Of a stretch of 50,703 bases of DNA, positions 9,497-19,220 are shown piece after piece. Within the stretch, counting starts at the first letter, position 1. Each line of letters opens with the position of its first letter. Both the position numbers and the translations under genes were made by a program. The DNA is taken from the NCBI GenBank assembly GCA_905612265.1, contig CAJQRI010000002.1:1-50703 (forward strand), given 5' to 3'. Source of the stretch: an uncultured Nitrospinota bacterium. Lineage in GTDB: Bacteria > Nitrospinota > Nitrospinia > Nitrospinales > VA-1. The notes below the pieces were generated by a model. That model was not told where the DNA came from. It saw only the letters and a list, made by a program, of their open reading frames with translations, and did no database searches.

Positions 9497-9516
9497 GTTT
9501 CCCATAGTTGGGAAAC
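9497..9516. repeat. Perfect 7-bp inverted repeat GTTTCCC-ATAGTT-GGGAAAC in the oxidase leader
   Basis: Read directly from sequence; about 35 nt upstream of the oxidase start. Confidence 0.75.
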
Positions 9517-9552
9517 GGGTACTTACCGCCTTCTTCTAGGCCTTTCATTTAA

Positions 9553-11646
9553 GTGATGATGAATCAATTTCAAAGTTTCTTCAAGAGCACCTTTTTAAAA
9601 TCCCTTATCTGCCTTATTTTTGTTTATATGCTAGGGCATTTAACCCCATTCATTCCCGCTTCTTTCAGTTCTATCTTTACAAGTCTAAATATTCAGTCCG
9701 TGGCATACGCTGACGAAGATGACGAAGATGACGAAGAAGAAGATGAAGACGATGAAGACGAAGACGATGAGGGAGAAGAAGGAGAAGAAGGAGAACCCGA
9801 AGAAGAGGATCTTTCTTATTTAACTGATATTGGGCCGGCCGCAGAGCACGAATTTGAAGATTACTCATTTCTCGGTATGAGTAATCGCAAGTTCACTTGG
9901 GCAGCGGCTCAGCTACATATACTATTCGCCTCTTTCATTCTAGGGTGTCCGATGTTCGTGGTCATTATGGAAGTTATGGGTGCTAGGCGTACACAAGGCG
10001 TTCGAAAAGCAATCATCCTCTCAAACGTATTTTTAGCGGTTCTTATAGGGGTTGTTATAGGCATCACCGGCGAAGTCATAGTCGGAATCCATCATGGTGT
10101 TTTATATGGTCTATGGGCCTGTGCCTTTGGCGCTCTGATAGTTAGCTTTCTGAACTATTTCCACCGTTTGATGAATATCCGGGCATCGGCCTTTGTTGGA
10201 GCGGTGTTTGGGGCCCTGATTTCTATGGCACTAACACCCGTAGAACATTATGAAGTCTCCGGCATTATTCTCGCTTTGGTCAATGGAGCCGTTGGAGGCT
10301 TGATATCAAATGGCATCATGTTCGCCCAATCAGATTTTAAATTTGAAAGATTGGCTCACGAAATCACCAAGGTCATCGGCATTTGTTATAGTTTTACAGC
10401 ACTAACAGGAGGACTATTCCTCTTCGTTATGCTGGTCGCCTATCAAGACTTCATCACCTATCTCATCTCCTCTTTTCCGACACTTTTCATGGTGGCCTAC
10501 CCCACCCTGTTTATTCTGGAAACAGTGGTTATGTACATCTACGTTTATTCATGGGACCCTCTTAATAAGTCAAATAAAAAAGGGAGGCATATTGTTACAG
10601 GTGTAATTCTAAATGTACTTGGACTTACACTTCTTCTCGCTCTTGACGGCCCTACAACATTCATGCAAACGCCGCCAAAACCCCTTGATCAACTTCTAAA
10701 TATCAGCGAGTGGGATAAGATAGCCAATATGGCCTGGATGCCCTTGAACTATCACAGGCTAGTCGGTAATGGCACTTTTGGTGGGTATATGGTTTGTATC
10801 ATTGGTGCATATATGTACCTTTGGTCAGACAAAACAGAAGAACGAGAATATTATGATTGGGTAGGATACATCGGCAACCTTATTGGCGTTGCCATCATGA
10901 TTCCTCTGCCTGCTATGGGTTATATTTTCGTCCGCGAAATTTACCAATACGATGCAACCATTGGCATGTACATCATGTCTGATCGAGAGTCTATGTTTAT
11001 GCTGGTACAAGGACTTCTGGTCGGAACTATGTTCAGTGCCAGTAATATTTATATGTGGGTCAGTATGAAACGTATAGAAAACGCTGAGAGATTTTTTCCA
11101 GCCATGAAGTTCGGCTTCGTATTGATTGTTATTTCCGCGACAATCTGGTTCACTCCCCGACGTTTTTTCGCCACCATGCTTCCTGAACCCAGTATGAATC
11201 CGGATATGGTTTTGCCCGACAATTTAGCCTTTCTAGCATTGATGATCTCAAAGAATACGGCAGCATTTTGTCTGGTGACCGTTACTTTCATCAACTATAT
11301 TTTCTACACTATCGCTACAAAAACTGGAAAAGTTCATTACGGCAAGATAAATCCATTGGGTCCTTACGTTCTTATTTTCCTCGGGTTCGCTGATATTTGG
11401 CTAATGAGTTGGATGGGTACCATTCGTTCATTATCTAGAATGAACTGGCATGTATATAAGGTGTTCAAAGATGTGACGCCTGAAAAATTTGCACCTAGTC
11501 TGGCTGAGTCAGGCTTTCACGTCACAACATTAGTCTGGACATTTTTCATTCTGATGACAGCCATTATCTGGGTCGGAATCAAATACCCAAAAACCAAAAA
11601 GAAAGAAACTGAGCCTACGCAAGCAGCACCGCAAATGGCCGAATAA
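9553..11646 (+). CDS. Cytochrome bd-like (ubiquinol oxidase subunit I-like) multi-TM protein with N-terminal acidic tract
   Basis: Many TM helices; WAAAQLHILFASFILGCPMF, GEVIVGIHHG, MGTIRSLSRMNWHVYKVFKDVTP segments resemble CydA-like proteins; signal peptide followed by a long D/E-rich stretch; linked to a cytochrome c gene. Confidence 0.7.
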   Translation: MMMNQFQSFFKSTFLKSLICLIFVYMLGHLTPFIPASFSSIFTSLNIQSVAYADEDDEDDEEEDEDDEDEDDEGEEGEEGEPEEEDLSYLTDIGPAAEHEFEDYSFLGMSNRKFTWAAAQLHILFASFILGCPMFVVIMEVMGARRTQGVRKAIILSNVFLAVLIGVVIGITGEVIVGIHHGVLYGLWACAFGALIVSFLNYFHRLMNIRASAFVGAVFGALISMALTPVEHYEVSGIILALVNGAVGGLISNGIMFAQSDFKFERLAHEITKVIGICYSFTALTGGLFLFVMLVAYQDFITYLISSFPTLFMVAYPTLFILETVVMYIYVYSWDPLNKSNKKGRHIVTGVILNVLGLTLLLALDGPTTFMQTPPKPLDQLLNISEWDKIANMAWMPLNYHRLVGNGTFGGYMVCIIGAYMYLWSDKTEEREYYDWVGYIGNLIGVAIMIPLPAMGYIFVREIYQYDATIGMYIMSDRESMFMLVQGLLVGTMFSASNIYMWVSMKRIENAERFFPAMKFGFVLIVISATIWFTPRRFFATMLPEPSMNPDMVLPDNLAFLALMISKNTAAFCLVTVTFINYIFYTIATKTGKVHYGKINPLGPYVLIFLGFADIWLMSWMGTIRSLSRMNWHVYKVFKDVTPEKFAPSLAESGFHVTTLVWTFFILMTAIIWVGIKYPKTKKKETEPTQAAPQMAE

Positions 11647-11669
11647 GATTTTTCAGGAGCAAATGATTA

Positions 11670-12929
11670 ATGAAAATTGATTTTATCATTGTTGGCTTAA
11701 TTGCTGCATTGAGTGGTCTGTACGCGCTTTACAGCACTTTTGGAGTTGTGGGAGCTTGTGCCGGTTTGGCAGTGATGGTAACTTATGTCCTGCTCCTCAA
11801 GGTCAAATCCAAAAAACCACAAGAAAAAACTCTTTCGCAGAATATTCGATTTAAACTCCCAATTACTATCGTCATAGCCGGCGGTATTTGGTTTCTGGCT
11901 GGAAAATTCAACTTCCCTATTTGGTGGCAAATAGAATTTGTGTCTTTCGCTTTTGTGGGCTTCTTTTTCTTTGCGCTTTTGGACTCGAAGACACTAAAAC
12001 TGGAAAAATCAAACTTTGATTGGATAAAGCGACTTCTTGCTACCTACGCACTTGCCTCCACAATATTTATTGGAGTGACAGCACAACTTCCACAGTTTGA
12101 CCCTGAATATGAGCTTACCAAGCTTAACAGGCCTCCCGTTGTGTTAAGCGGTCTGGCAGGACCTGAAGTCATTGCAGCTGGACGCGAAGTATTCGAAAAC
12201 AATAAATGTTTTAACTGTCATAAAGTGTTCTGGGAAGGTAACTCAGACCGTGGACCGAATCTAGGTACTAAACAGATTGGTCTTTACGCTGAAGACTATA
12301 TTAAAGAGCAGATCCTTGATCCCCGCATAAAACAGTCACCAGGATTTGATGATCCTAAGTCGAAAAAAGCTATGCCAACTTATTATGGCGATGATATAGG
12401 TGATGATGAAATGATAGCTCTTGTTTCATATTTAAAAACTATGCGTGATCCGACTCATATGCCGGTTGAGGGAAAGTTTGGCGCGCAATGGACTTGGTGG
12501 GATGATAAAGACATACTTGCTGAAGGTCAACAGGTGTTTGAAGGTGTTCACCCTGCCACAGAAGGGCTCAGTTGTGCAGTTTGTCACGGTAAAGATGGTA
12601 CTCCAATGATGACTGGGGCTCTCGATTTTAGAGATGAAAACAATAAGGACACTGATAAAATTGAAGGCGATCATACCGACAAGTTGCTAAAAGACTGGCC
12701 GGATGACCTTTGGTATCGCCGAGTTACACGTGGTGTTCCCAATACGCCTATGGCTCCCTGGGGAATGATTTTTGAGCATCTTTATCTCTGGAAGGCAGAA
12801 GCTTATGCCCGAACATTTCATGATCCTTTTGACAAACGTACAGCCAAACGGCCTGTACCACCCGTCCCTACGAAAGAAGATGTTGCAAACTGGACATCCA
12901 AAGAGATGTTCCTCGATCCATTGCTCTAA
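11670..12929 (+). CDS. Membrane-anchored diheme cytochrome c
   Basis: N-terminal TM helices, two CxxCH motifs (CFNCH, CAVCH); 23 nt downstream of the bd-like oxidase. Confidence 0.88.
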   Translation: MKIDFIIVGLIAALSGLYALYSTFGVVGACAGLAVMVTYVLLLKVKSKKPQEKTLSQNIRFKLPITIVIAGGIWFLAGKFNFPIWWQIEFVSFAFVGFFFFALLDSKTLKLEKSNFDWIKRLLATYALASTIFIGVTAQLPQFDPEYELTKLNRPPVVLSGLAGPEVIAAGREVFENNKCFNCHKVFWEGNSDRGPNLGTKQIGLYAEDYIKEQILDPRIKQSPGFDDPKSKKAMPTYYGDDIGDDEMIALVSYLKTMRDPTHMPVEGKFGAQWTWWDDKDILAEGQQVFEGVHPATEGLSCAVCHGKDGTPMMTGALDFRDENNKDTDKIEGDHTDKLLKDWPDDLWYRRVTRGVPNTPMAPWGMIFEHLYLWKAEAYARTFHDPFDKRTAKRPVPPVPTKEDVANWTSKEMFLDPLL

Positions 12930-12948
12930 AGTAATTTATAAAACACGT

Positions 12949-12985
12949 AAAGCCGATCCCGTTTAACGGGGTCGGCTTTATTTTT
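12949..12985 (+). terminator. Rho-independent terminator
   Basis: AAAGCCGATCCCG-TTTAA-CGGGGTCGGCTTT followed by ATTTTT. Confidence 0.9.
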
Positions 12986-13047
12986 GCCTGATCGACAAAA
13001 CCCACACGGGTTTGCTAGAATGATGTTACTGTTTAGTTTGACCCTCT

Positions 13048-13539
13048 TTGGAGATTGTAATGAGTAAAATTGATGTTTTTATAAAAGAAAACCTGCTGGA
13101 GAATGGAACCATCCTTCTTCTTCGAGATAAATACATAGGAATACGTGGCTGCATGGAACTTGCAACAAAAGAACAATTAAAAACCGTCATACAGCTAATT
13201 GTACCGGGAAACCAGATTGCAGATGAAGGGCTAGAGGCTCTTGCCGCCTCTCCTCATTTGGGAAACCTGGAAGTTCTCAACATCAACCACAACGATATTG
13301 GTGATGACGGTGCAGTAGCCTTGGCAAACTCACAAAACCTGCCAAAATTAAAGAATGTCACCATGTTTGGAAATGTAGTGGGAGATATTGGAGCTCAGGC
13401 TTTTGCCAATTCTCCGACCAGCAAGAAATACGTCAAGTTTGATCTCTATAAAAACCAATATACTGAGATCGGCTATAAAGCTCTTACTGAATCAGAGAAC
13501 CTTAAAAACTGTGAGGAACTGGAGGTTTATCGGGACTAA
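13048..13539 (+). CDS. Leucine-rich-repeat (RNI-like) protein
   Basis: Repeats of LxxLNINHNDIGDDGAVALANS type; initiation may be at the internal Met at 13060. Confidence 0.75.
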   Translation: MEIVMSKIDVFIKENLLENGTILLLRDKYIGIRGCMELATKEQLKTVIQLIVPGNQIADEGLEALAASPHLGNLEVLNINHNDIGDDGAVALANSQNLPKLKNVTMFGNVVGDIGAQAFANSPTSKKYVKFDLYKNQYTEIGYKALTESENLKNCEELEVYRD

Positions 13540-13546
13540 TGCAGCT

Positions 13547-13831
13547 TCAACCTTTCGCGCTCCATTCAGCAGTATCAAAAGTTTTGACCTGCAAGGCGTG
13601 AATGAGTTTGGGAGTGCCTGTCATTTCCACGTCGAGGGCTTTGTGAACCAGCCTAATTCGGTCCATGACATTGAGTTTTTCGAATTGTGGTGAGACGACA
13701 ACGATTGAATAATGTCCACCGCCTCCGGCAGCTTTGTGCCCTCGGTGCAAGTGGCTCTCATCGATGATCTCTACATGTTCTGCAGCAATTTTATCCTTGA
13801 GATTGTCATTGATTATTTCTGCGGTATCCAT
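13547..13831 (-). CDS. BolA-family protein
   Basis: DESHLHRGHKA...GGHYSIVVVSPQFEKLNVMDRIRLVHKAL pattern. Confidence 0.88.
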   Translation of the reverse strand: MDTAEIINDNLKDKIAAEHVEIIDESHLHRGHKAAGGGGHYSIVVVSPQFEKLNVMDRIRLVHKALDVEMTGTPKLIHALQVKTFDTAEWSAKG

Positions 13832-13864
13832 ATGATTTTAAAGTCTTTTTTGTATTGTTAAATG

Positions 13865-14080
13865 TTATTCGGGAGGCTTGGATCGAAGTCCAATGTCCGG
13901 AAAGTCTTTAAACTGGTTTAGGTTATCCTGAAATTTTTGGAAAGCCTTATGCTCGCTTTCATCCATCAGTTTTGTTCGGCAACGAGCACAAACGGGTACT
14001 TTACCCGAATCGCAATTTCGAATCCTGTTTTTGACTCCACATTGCGGACAAGGTATGATGGCTAAATTGGGATCACTCAT
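13865..14080 (-). CDS. Small zinc-ribbon protein
   Basis: CPQCGVKNRIRNCDSGKVPVCARCRTKL paired CxxC motifs. Confidence 0.75.
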   Translation of the reverse strand: MSDPNLAIIPCPQCGVKNRIRNCDSGKVPVCARCRTKLMDESEHKAFQKFQDNLNQFKDFPDIGLRSKPPE

Positions 14081-14142
14081 AATTTATCTTAACAAACCTA
14101 CACTCGAAATTAAAAGAGTTCTTATAACTTTTCGATAAAAAA

Positions 14143-14415
14143 ATGTTTTTCTTTCAACAAGTCGGCCCCAGTCAGAAGATCCCTTTCACAACTAAGTTGG
14201 CCTTGGTTTTTTGGGTCATCCTTAGTCTAGCTCTGTTGTCATTTTTTGCGTTCGGTATTTTTTTAGTTGCCTTGATGGTGGGTCTGTTTTTATTTGCAAC
14301 AAAGCTATTCCAGAAAACAAAACGACCCAATTCAATCCCCTACCCTAGTACACAAACTCGGCCCTATACAACACCCCGGAACATAAAAGATGGTGATGAC
14401 GTCATAGATATCTAG
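14143..14415 (+). CDS. Small membrane hypothetical protein
   Basis: Two hydrophobic segments; no recognised domain. Confidence 0.45.
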   Translation: MFFFQQVGPSQKIPFTTKLALVFWVILSLALLSFFAFGIFLVALMVGLFLFATKLFQKTKRPNSIPYPSTQTRPYTTPRNIKDGDDVIDI

Positions 14416-14441
14416 AAGGTTGCTAAAAAACTCCTGAAATT

Positions 14442-14470
14442 GTCATCCTTAAGAAGTCGAAGGATCTCGC
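14442..14470. repeat. Small palindromic intergenic element GTCATCCTTAAGAAGTCGAAGGATCTCGC
   Basis: ATCCTT...AAGGAT dyad, similar in style to dispersed intergenic palindromes; only one copy recognised here. Confidence 0.35.
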
Positions 14471-14471
14471 T

Positions 14472-15866
14472 TTATTTCTTCTGTCTTTTATAGATATGGG
14501 TGGCCTCTCCGTAAAATACCTCAGCACTTTCCATGATAGTTTCAGAAAGAGTTGGATGTGGGTGGATGGAATGCGCCAGATCTTTTGCTTTTAAACCATT
14601 ATCGACCGCCAAGACGCCCTCCCCGATCAATTCTCCAGCCCCAACACCTGTTATGCCCATCCCCAAAACTTGTTCTGTATCCGGGGCAAGGATCAACTTG
14701 GTCACACCATCCGGCCGACCCAAGGTCTGGGCTCTTCCTGATGCTCCCCAAGGGAATTTCGCAATCTGAACCTTCATATCTTTGTTTTTAGCTTCCGTTT
14801 CGGTCAATCCGCACCATGCAATTTCTGGATCAGTAAAAACTACTGCAGGGATAGTGCGTGCATTTTGACTGGGTTCATAACCTGTTAGAATCCCAACCAC
14901 ATCTTTTCCCTCTGCAGATGCTTTATGAGCCAGCATGGCACCACCAATAACATCACCAATGGCAAAGATGGAGGATTCATCAGTTTGAAATTTTGCATCC
15001 ACCTGAATAAAACCATGACCATCTGTCTTAACACCTGTGGACTCCAGGCCAATATCTACCGTGTTGGGTTTTCTGCCTACCGCTACCAAAATTCGATCAT
15101 AACTAGAAGCCTTAACTTCGCCTTCAAATTGAACCACAATCCTGTTATCTTTCAACTCGCAGGAAACAACCTTGGTATTTAAATAAATATTGTGGAATTG
15201 CGATTTAAGTCTTGTAAACAAAGGACGAACCAGGTCACGATCCACCCCCGTCAACAAGTCACCAGTCATTTCCACCACCGACACTTGACTGCCCAGAGAG
15301 GAATAAACAGTTCCCATTTCCAGTCCAATATATCCACCGCCAACCACCAATAAGCGCTCTGGAACTTCTTCCAGCTCAAGCGCTGAAGTTGAAGTTAGAA
15401 TACGGTCACCGATTTCGGAGAATAATGGCGGGCAAATTGGCTGAGAACCTGTTGCCAGAATACAATGATCAAAGCTCAACCGATCTTTATCGTTGATGAT
15501 AAGATTATTGCCATCAAGAAACCGAGCTCTTCCATTTACAAACTTCACTCCACGTTGTTTGCAAAGAGAAATCAGTCCATTGGACATTTTATTAATAATC
15601 TCACGATTCCATTCTCGAACCCGATTCAAATCAATTTCAGGAGCTTGGAATTTCAAACCACAAGTCTCCGCATTGCGTGTCTCCTCTATCAATCGAGAAA
15701 AATGTAGTAGAGACTTGGATGGAATACAACCTCTATGCAGACACACTCCACCCGGCTTCGAGTTCTCATCAATGAGAGTCACGCTCATACCGCGGTCGGC
15801 CGCAAGAAATGCAGCTGTATAGCCTCCAGGGCCAGCACCAAGAATGGTTATTGTTTGTTCAGTCAC
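14472..15866 (-). CDS. lpdA: Dihydrolipoyl dehydrogenase
   Basis: ILGAGPGGYTAAFLAAD, GGVCLHRGCIPSKSLL redox-active disulfide, HPHPTLSE C-terminal motif. Confidence 0.96.
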   Translation of the reverse strand: MTEQTITILGAGPGGYTAAFLAADRGMSVTLIDENSKPGGVCLHRGCIPSKSLLHFSRLIEETRNAETCGLKFQAPEIDLNRVREWNREIINKMSNGLISLCKQRGVKFVNGRARFLDGNNLIINDKDRLSFDHCILATGSQPICPPLFSEIGDRILTSTSALELEEVPERLLVVGGGYIGLEMGTVYSSLGSQVSVVEMTGDLLTGVDRDLVRPLFTRLKSQFHNIYLNTKVVSCELKDNRIVVQFEGEVKASSYDRILVAVGRKPNTVDIGLESTGVKTDGHGFIQVDAKFQTDESSIFAIGDVIGGAMLAHKASAEGKDVVGILTGYEPSQNARTIPAVVFTDPEIAWCGLTETEAKNKDMKVQIAKFPWGASGRAQTLGRPDGVTKLILAPDTEQVLGMGITGVGAGELIGEGVLAVDNGLKAKDLAHSIHPHPTLSETIMESAEVFYGEATHIYKRQKK

Positions 15867-15877
15867 TGATATATTCC

Positions 15878-16468
15878 CTAACGATGTCGTTTACGGCTCA
15901 GCTGTTCCCAAACCTTTGGTTCAGCTTTAGAACCTGCCTTGCCAAACATATAATGAAAAAGCTTTTGCGCATCCTGTTTGTCAACATATTCACCAATAAG
16001 TCGAGAGACAACAGACTCTTCTATCTGCAAAAAGGGTTGCAGTTGTTTGCCAACCTTTTTCACAATCTGAAGGTTGCTCAAGTTTGAAGCGGGCTTGCCA
16101 TGAGGAACAGACTCTTTACATTTTTCGTTCGCACTTTTAGAATCGGAACTACCTGTTATAGTAAAAAGTGGCTTCTTGTTTAAGTCCTTATAACCAATGA
16201 AATAAGACAGAGCGAACCCAGGTTCGGTAGCACTTAATAATTCAAGATCGCTTTGAACCTTTAATATCAATTTTTCCGAATCAACGGGAGAGTCACAATC
16301 CTTCCATTGCCACATATTATCGTCAACTAAAACCAAAACTCCGAGTTCTGTAAGGTGTCGTATAAAGGATTCTGTAACGTCTTCCTTCAAATCATCGAAA
16401 AGGATAAACTCCATAAAAAATCTTATCCATTTAGGTCTTTCCATTGTGCTTGAATAATTTTTTTTCAT
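15878..16468 (-). CDS. Hypothetical protein
   Basis: 196-aa ORF directly upstream of lpdA; no recognised domain. Confidence 0.6.
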   Translation of the reverse strand: MKKNYSSTMERPKWIRFFMEFILFDDLKEDVTESFIRHLTELGVLVLVDDNMWQWKDCDSPVDSEKLILKVQSDLELLSATEPGFALSYFIGYKDLNKKPLFTITGSSDSKSANEKCKESVPHGKPASNLSNLQIVKKVGKQLQPFLQIEESVVSRLIGEYVDKQDAQKLFHYMFGKAGSKAEPKVWEQLSRKRHR

Positions 16469-16500
16469 AAACTATCCCCTGGAAGCTATATAAATAGCAC

Positions 16501-17166
16501 TCATATCGCTGATGATTCTTTGTCAGAGTTTAATCTATTTAAACGCTTTTGAAGCATTCCCCTCCAGTCATCTGACAATTCCGGAAGAGAAATTAATTCT
16601 TGCATTTGTTCCTCATTTGCCCCCCCCTTACGTAAGAGAGCATTGGCTTTTTCAATTGAAAATGAGCCTTTTTGAATTTTTTTCACGAGCGAACCAGGTT
16701 CTACCAAACCAGGTTTAAGAACCCTAAAGTAGTACCCGCTGAAACCAGTTGTCTTTACACTGCAGGCCATGCTCTGGTCTTTAAACACTTTATTTAGTTT
16801 AAAACAAGGCTGGCGAGGTTGTGAGACTTGGACCTGAGCCGCTCCCATTTTAAAAATATCTCCAATATTAACTTCTGTTTCAAGCATGCCCAACAGGCTT
16901 AGGTTTTCTCCAAAGGAGCCGGGTAAGAATTCACGCAGCAACTTATCAGTCCAATAAGAGAAATGTTCAGTGCAGTAGGCACATACAGCCTTATCCACTC
17001 CACCATGGATTTTGCAGCTTCCAACACCATCACCTTCAAATCCTTGATAGTCCAAAAATGTAGATTGGGTAACAGGTAACTTGAAATAACCTGATCTGAC
17101 TTTATTGGGACCCCCATCTAGGGAAACGCGGGAAGGAGAAACAATATTAATGGAAATAATCTTCAT
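16501..17166 (-). CDS. MOSC-domain protein (YiiM-like)
   Basis: GDGVGSCKIHGGVDKAVCAYCTEHFSYW, GSFGENLSLLG, PRQPCFKL motifs. Confidence 0.9.
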   Translation of the reverse strand: MKIISINIVSPSRVSLDGGPNKVRSGYFKLPVTQSTFLDYQGFEGDGVGSCKIHGGVDKAVCAYCTEHFSYWTDKLLREFLPGSFGENLSLLGMLETEVNIGDIFKMGAAQVQVSQPRQPCFKLNKVFKDQSMACSVKTTGFSGYYFRVLKPGLVEPGSLVKKIQKGSFSIEKANALLRKGGANEEQMQELISLPELSDDWRGMLQKRLNRLNSDKESSAI

Positions 17167-17280
17167 TTTTTTAACTTCTTTAAACTCTCAAAAAGATGAC
17201 TAAATAAGTCCTAAACCACCAAAGTGTAGGAGTTAAGCTTATCATTTTTAAAAATGGTTATAAATATTACCCTTAAAGCT

Positions 17281-18252
17281 TTAAGGCATCCAAAGGTATA
17301 AAAAGTGAGGGCTTAGAGTACTTCTATCTAATCCTAGATCCAAGTTGATCAGGTTAAAGGTAGGAGGTTGTGGGGAAAATGAGTAAAGATTAGATTTATA
17401 ATCCCCTTGGCGATGATAGGTAATAACTTTAAGGTTAGGATTTTTAAGTTTCAGCCTGATCCGTTCTACGGTATCCGAGATATAACCAATTCCATCAATC
17501 AGGTTGAGGTCCATAGCTTGTTTTGAGTCAAAAACACGTCCATCAGCAAGCGGTTTTACTTCATCTATATCAAGCTCTTTTCTGTTTTCAGCAATAATGG
17601 TGACAAAACGCGTATGAAAATTATCAATGGTATTCTGAAAAAGTTTTTTTTCTTCAACTGTGAAAGAACGAAATGGAGACATGAAATCTTTCTTATCTCC
17701 AGATTTCACAATCTCCCACTCCACACCAATTTTTTCCATCAGGTTTTCCATATTCACTTTAAGTGCTATCACACCGATACTGCCAATCAAAGAGGTTGGG
17801 TGCGCAATTATTTCATCCCCAGCGAGAGCGATATAATATCCACCAGAAGCGGCAAGGTCGACAACATGCACATAAACAGGAATTTTATACTTTTCCTTAT
17901 AGGTCACCAGTTCATGAAGAATGATATCGCTCGCAGTAACTGTGCCACCAGGGCTATTCATCTTAATTAAAAGAGCCTTGATGTCATCATCCTTCGCCGC
18001 CTTGGAAATAATTTCTCGGACCTGTTCAACCATACCCAATGCTGTCGTAGCGCCTGTGAATGCTTGATCTTTTTGATTGTTAATTACACCCTGCAAATTG
18101 ATCAGGAGGATTTTCTCAGCCCCCTCTCCCTCTAAAAGGGTTTCTTTCAAAGGACCCATGGACGGCCCTAGGTTAAAGGACGCACAGGCACTGTTAAAAA
18201 AAACAGCACAAAATAGAAACAAGCCATATTGAATGAGTTTAAAGCTTTTCAT
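17281..18252 (-). CDS. sppA: Signal peptide peptidase SppA (S49 family), probable lipoprotein
   Basis: INSPGGTVTASDII, AASGGYYIALAGDEIIAHPTSLIGSIGV motifs; likely start at internal Met (MKSFKLIQYG) rather than the longer ORF to 18354. Confidence 0.88.
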   Translation of the reverse strand: MKSFKLIQYGLFLFCAVFFNSACASFNLGPSMGPLKETLLEGEGAEKILLINLQGVINNQKDQAFTGATTALGMVEQVREIISKAAKDDDIKALLIKMNSPGGTVTASDIILHELVTYKEKYKIPVYVHVVDLAASGGYYIALAGDEIIAHPTSLIGSIGVIALKVNMENLMEKIGVEWEIVKSGDKKDFMSPFRSFTVEEKKLFQNTIDNFHTRFVTIIAENRKELDIDEVKPLADGRVFDSKQAMDLNLIDGIGYISDTVERIRLKLKNPNLKVITYHRQGDYKSNLYSFSPQPPTFNLINLDLGLDRSTLSPHFLYLWMP

Positions 18253-18274
18253 TTCCAAAAATTTAAAATAGGCG

Positions 18275-19183
18275 TTAAGCCAAAATACCCAAAAAAGGTT
18301 CCAACTTTTTCTGAAATGGTTCAGAATCAGTTTCGGACTTAAAAACTTTATCAAGGTTATTACGAATCTTCTGAATAACTTCTTCGTTACGTTTTTCTTT
18401 TTCCAGCATGGCCTGACTGGTCAAATCAAGCAAACCGTGAACGATTTCTTTGAGGTTTAAATTCAATTTTGCGGCACGCATTTTAATTTCCTTACGCTGA
18501 TCAGCAGAACGACCGGACCAAACAGTACTTTCAACAGATTTTATTTCTGTCACATACATCTTGATGATTTCATCCACAGGGGTTAAAGCCTCCTCATCAC
18601 AACCAGAGGCCTGCAGTTTATTGCAAAGGATTTTCAAATTTTGCAGTGGGTCAATAACCTGCAAATCAATCAAAACAGATTCATCCACACCATACATACG
18701 GCTCAATTCTGAAGGTTGAATTCTGTCGGAACCACCAATTTCGACCTCCAGTTTCTCTTGCAGCTTTGTTACTTCCGTGTCCACCGAGATTTTAGCTCCT
18801 TTAAGCATTTGTGAAGCCTTTTCATCAAACACATCTACGCTCCTTCTTTGCGCATGAACGCTTCGGTACTTCTTGTTTAAATCTTCCAGGATTATTTCAA
18901 CCTCTGTATTCCAACTACCGCGCAATTTATTGGCCCTTACGCTTTCAAGAGGTACCAAATATTTCAGCCGCACCTTTTTTTCAATAGTAACGAGTCCTCT
19001 TATAAGAGTGCGTATCAATCGTTCATAAGAAACAAGCTGAGCATCCAAATGTTCCTGAGAATGTTTCATATTTGTTTTGGTAAATTTAATATTGTTCTTT
19101 TTCAAGCGAACCGAATTTTCAGCTAAGAGGGAAGTGCATTTATCCCTTTCCATAATATCCAGGGTCTTATCTAGATCTTCCAT
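18275..19183 (-). CDS. Hypothetical helical protein
   Basis: 302-aa charged, helix-rich ORF upstream of sppA; no recognised domain. Confidence 0.65.
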   Translation of the reverse strand: MEDLDKTLDIMERDKCTSLLAENSVRLKKNNIKFTKTNMKHSQEHLDAQLVSYERLIRTLIRGLVTIEKKVRLKYLVPLESVRANKLRGSWNTEVEIILEDLNKKYRSVHAQRRSVDVFDEKASQMLKGAKISVDTEVTKLQEKLEVEIGGSDRIQPSELSRMYGVDESVLIDLQVIDPLQNLKILCNKLQASGCDEEALTPVDEIIKMYVTEIKSVESTVWSGRSADQRKEIKMRAAKLNLNLKEIVHGLLDLTSQAMLEKEKRNEEVIQKIRNNLDKVFKSETDSEPFQKKLEPFLGILA

Positions 19184-19220
19184 AATTAAATTTCAAAAAT
19201 AGTGTTATTGAGATGAGTCA

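Noticed and set aside
9712-9815. GAAGAT/GACGAA-rich purine tract as a microsatellite
   Set aside because: Irregular codon-level D/E mixture inside an open frame; better explained as an acidic protein segment
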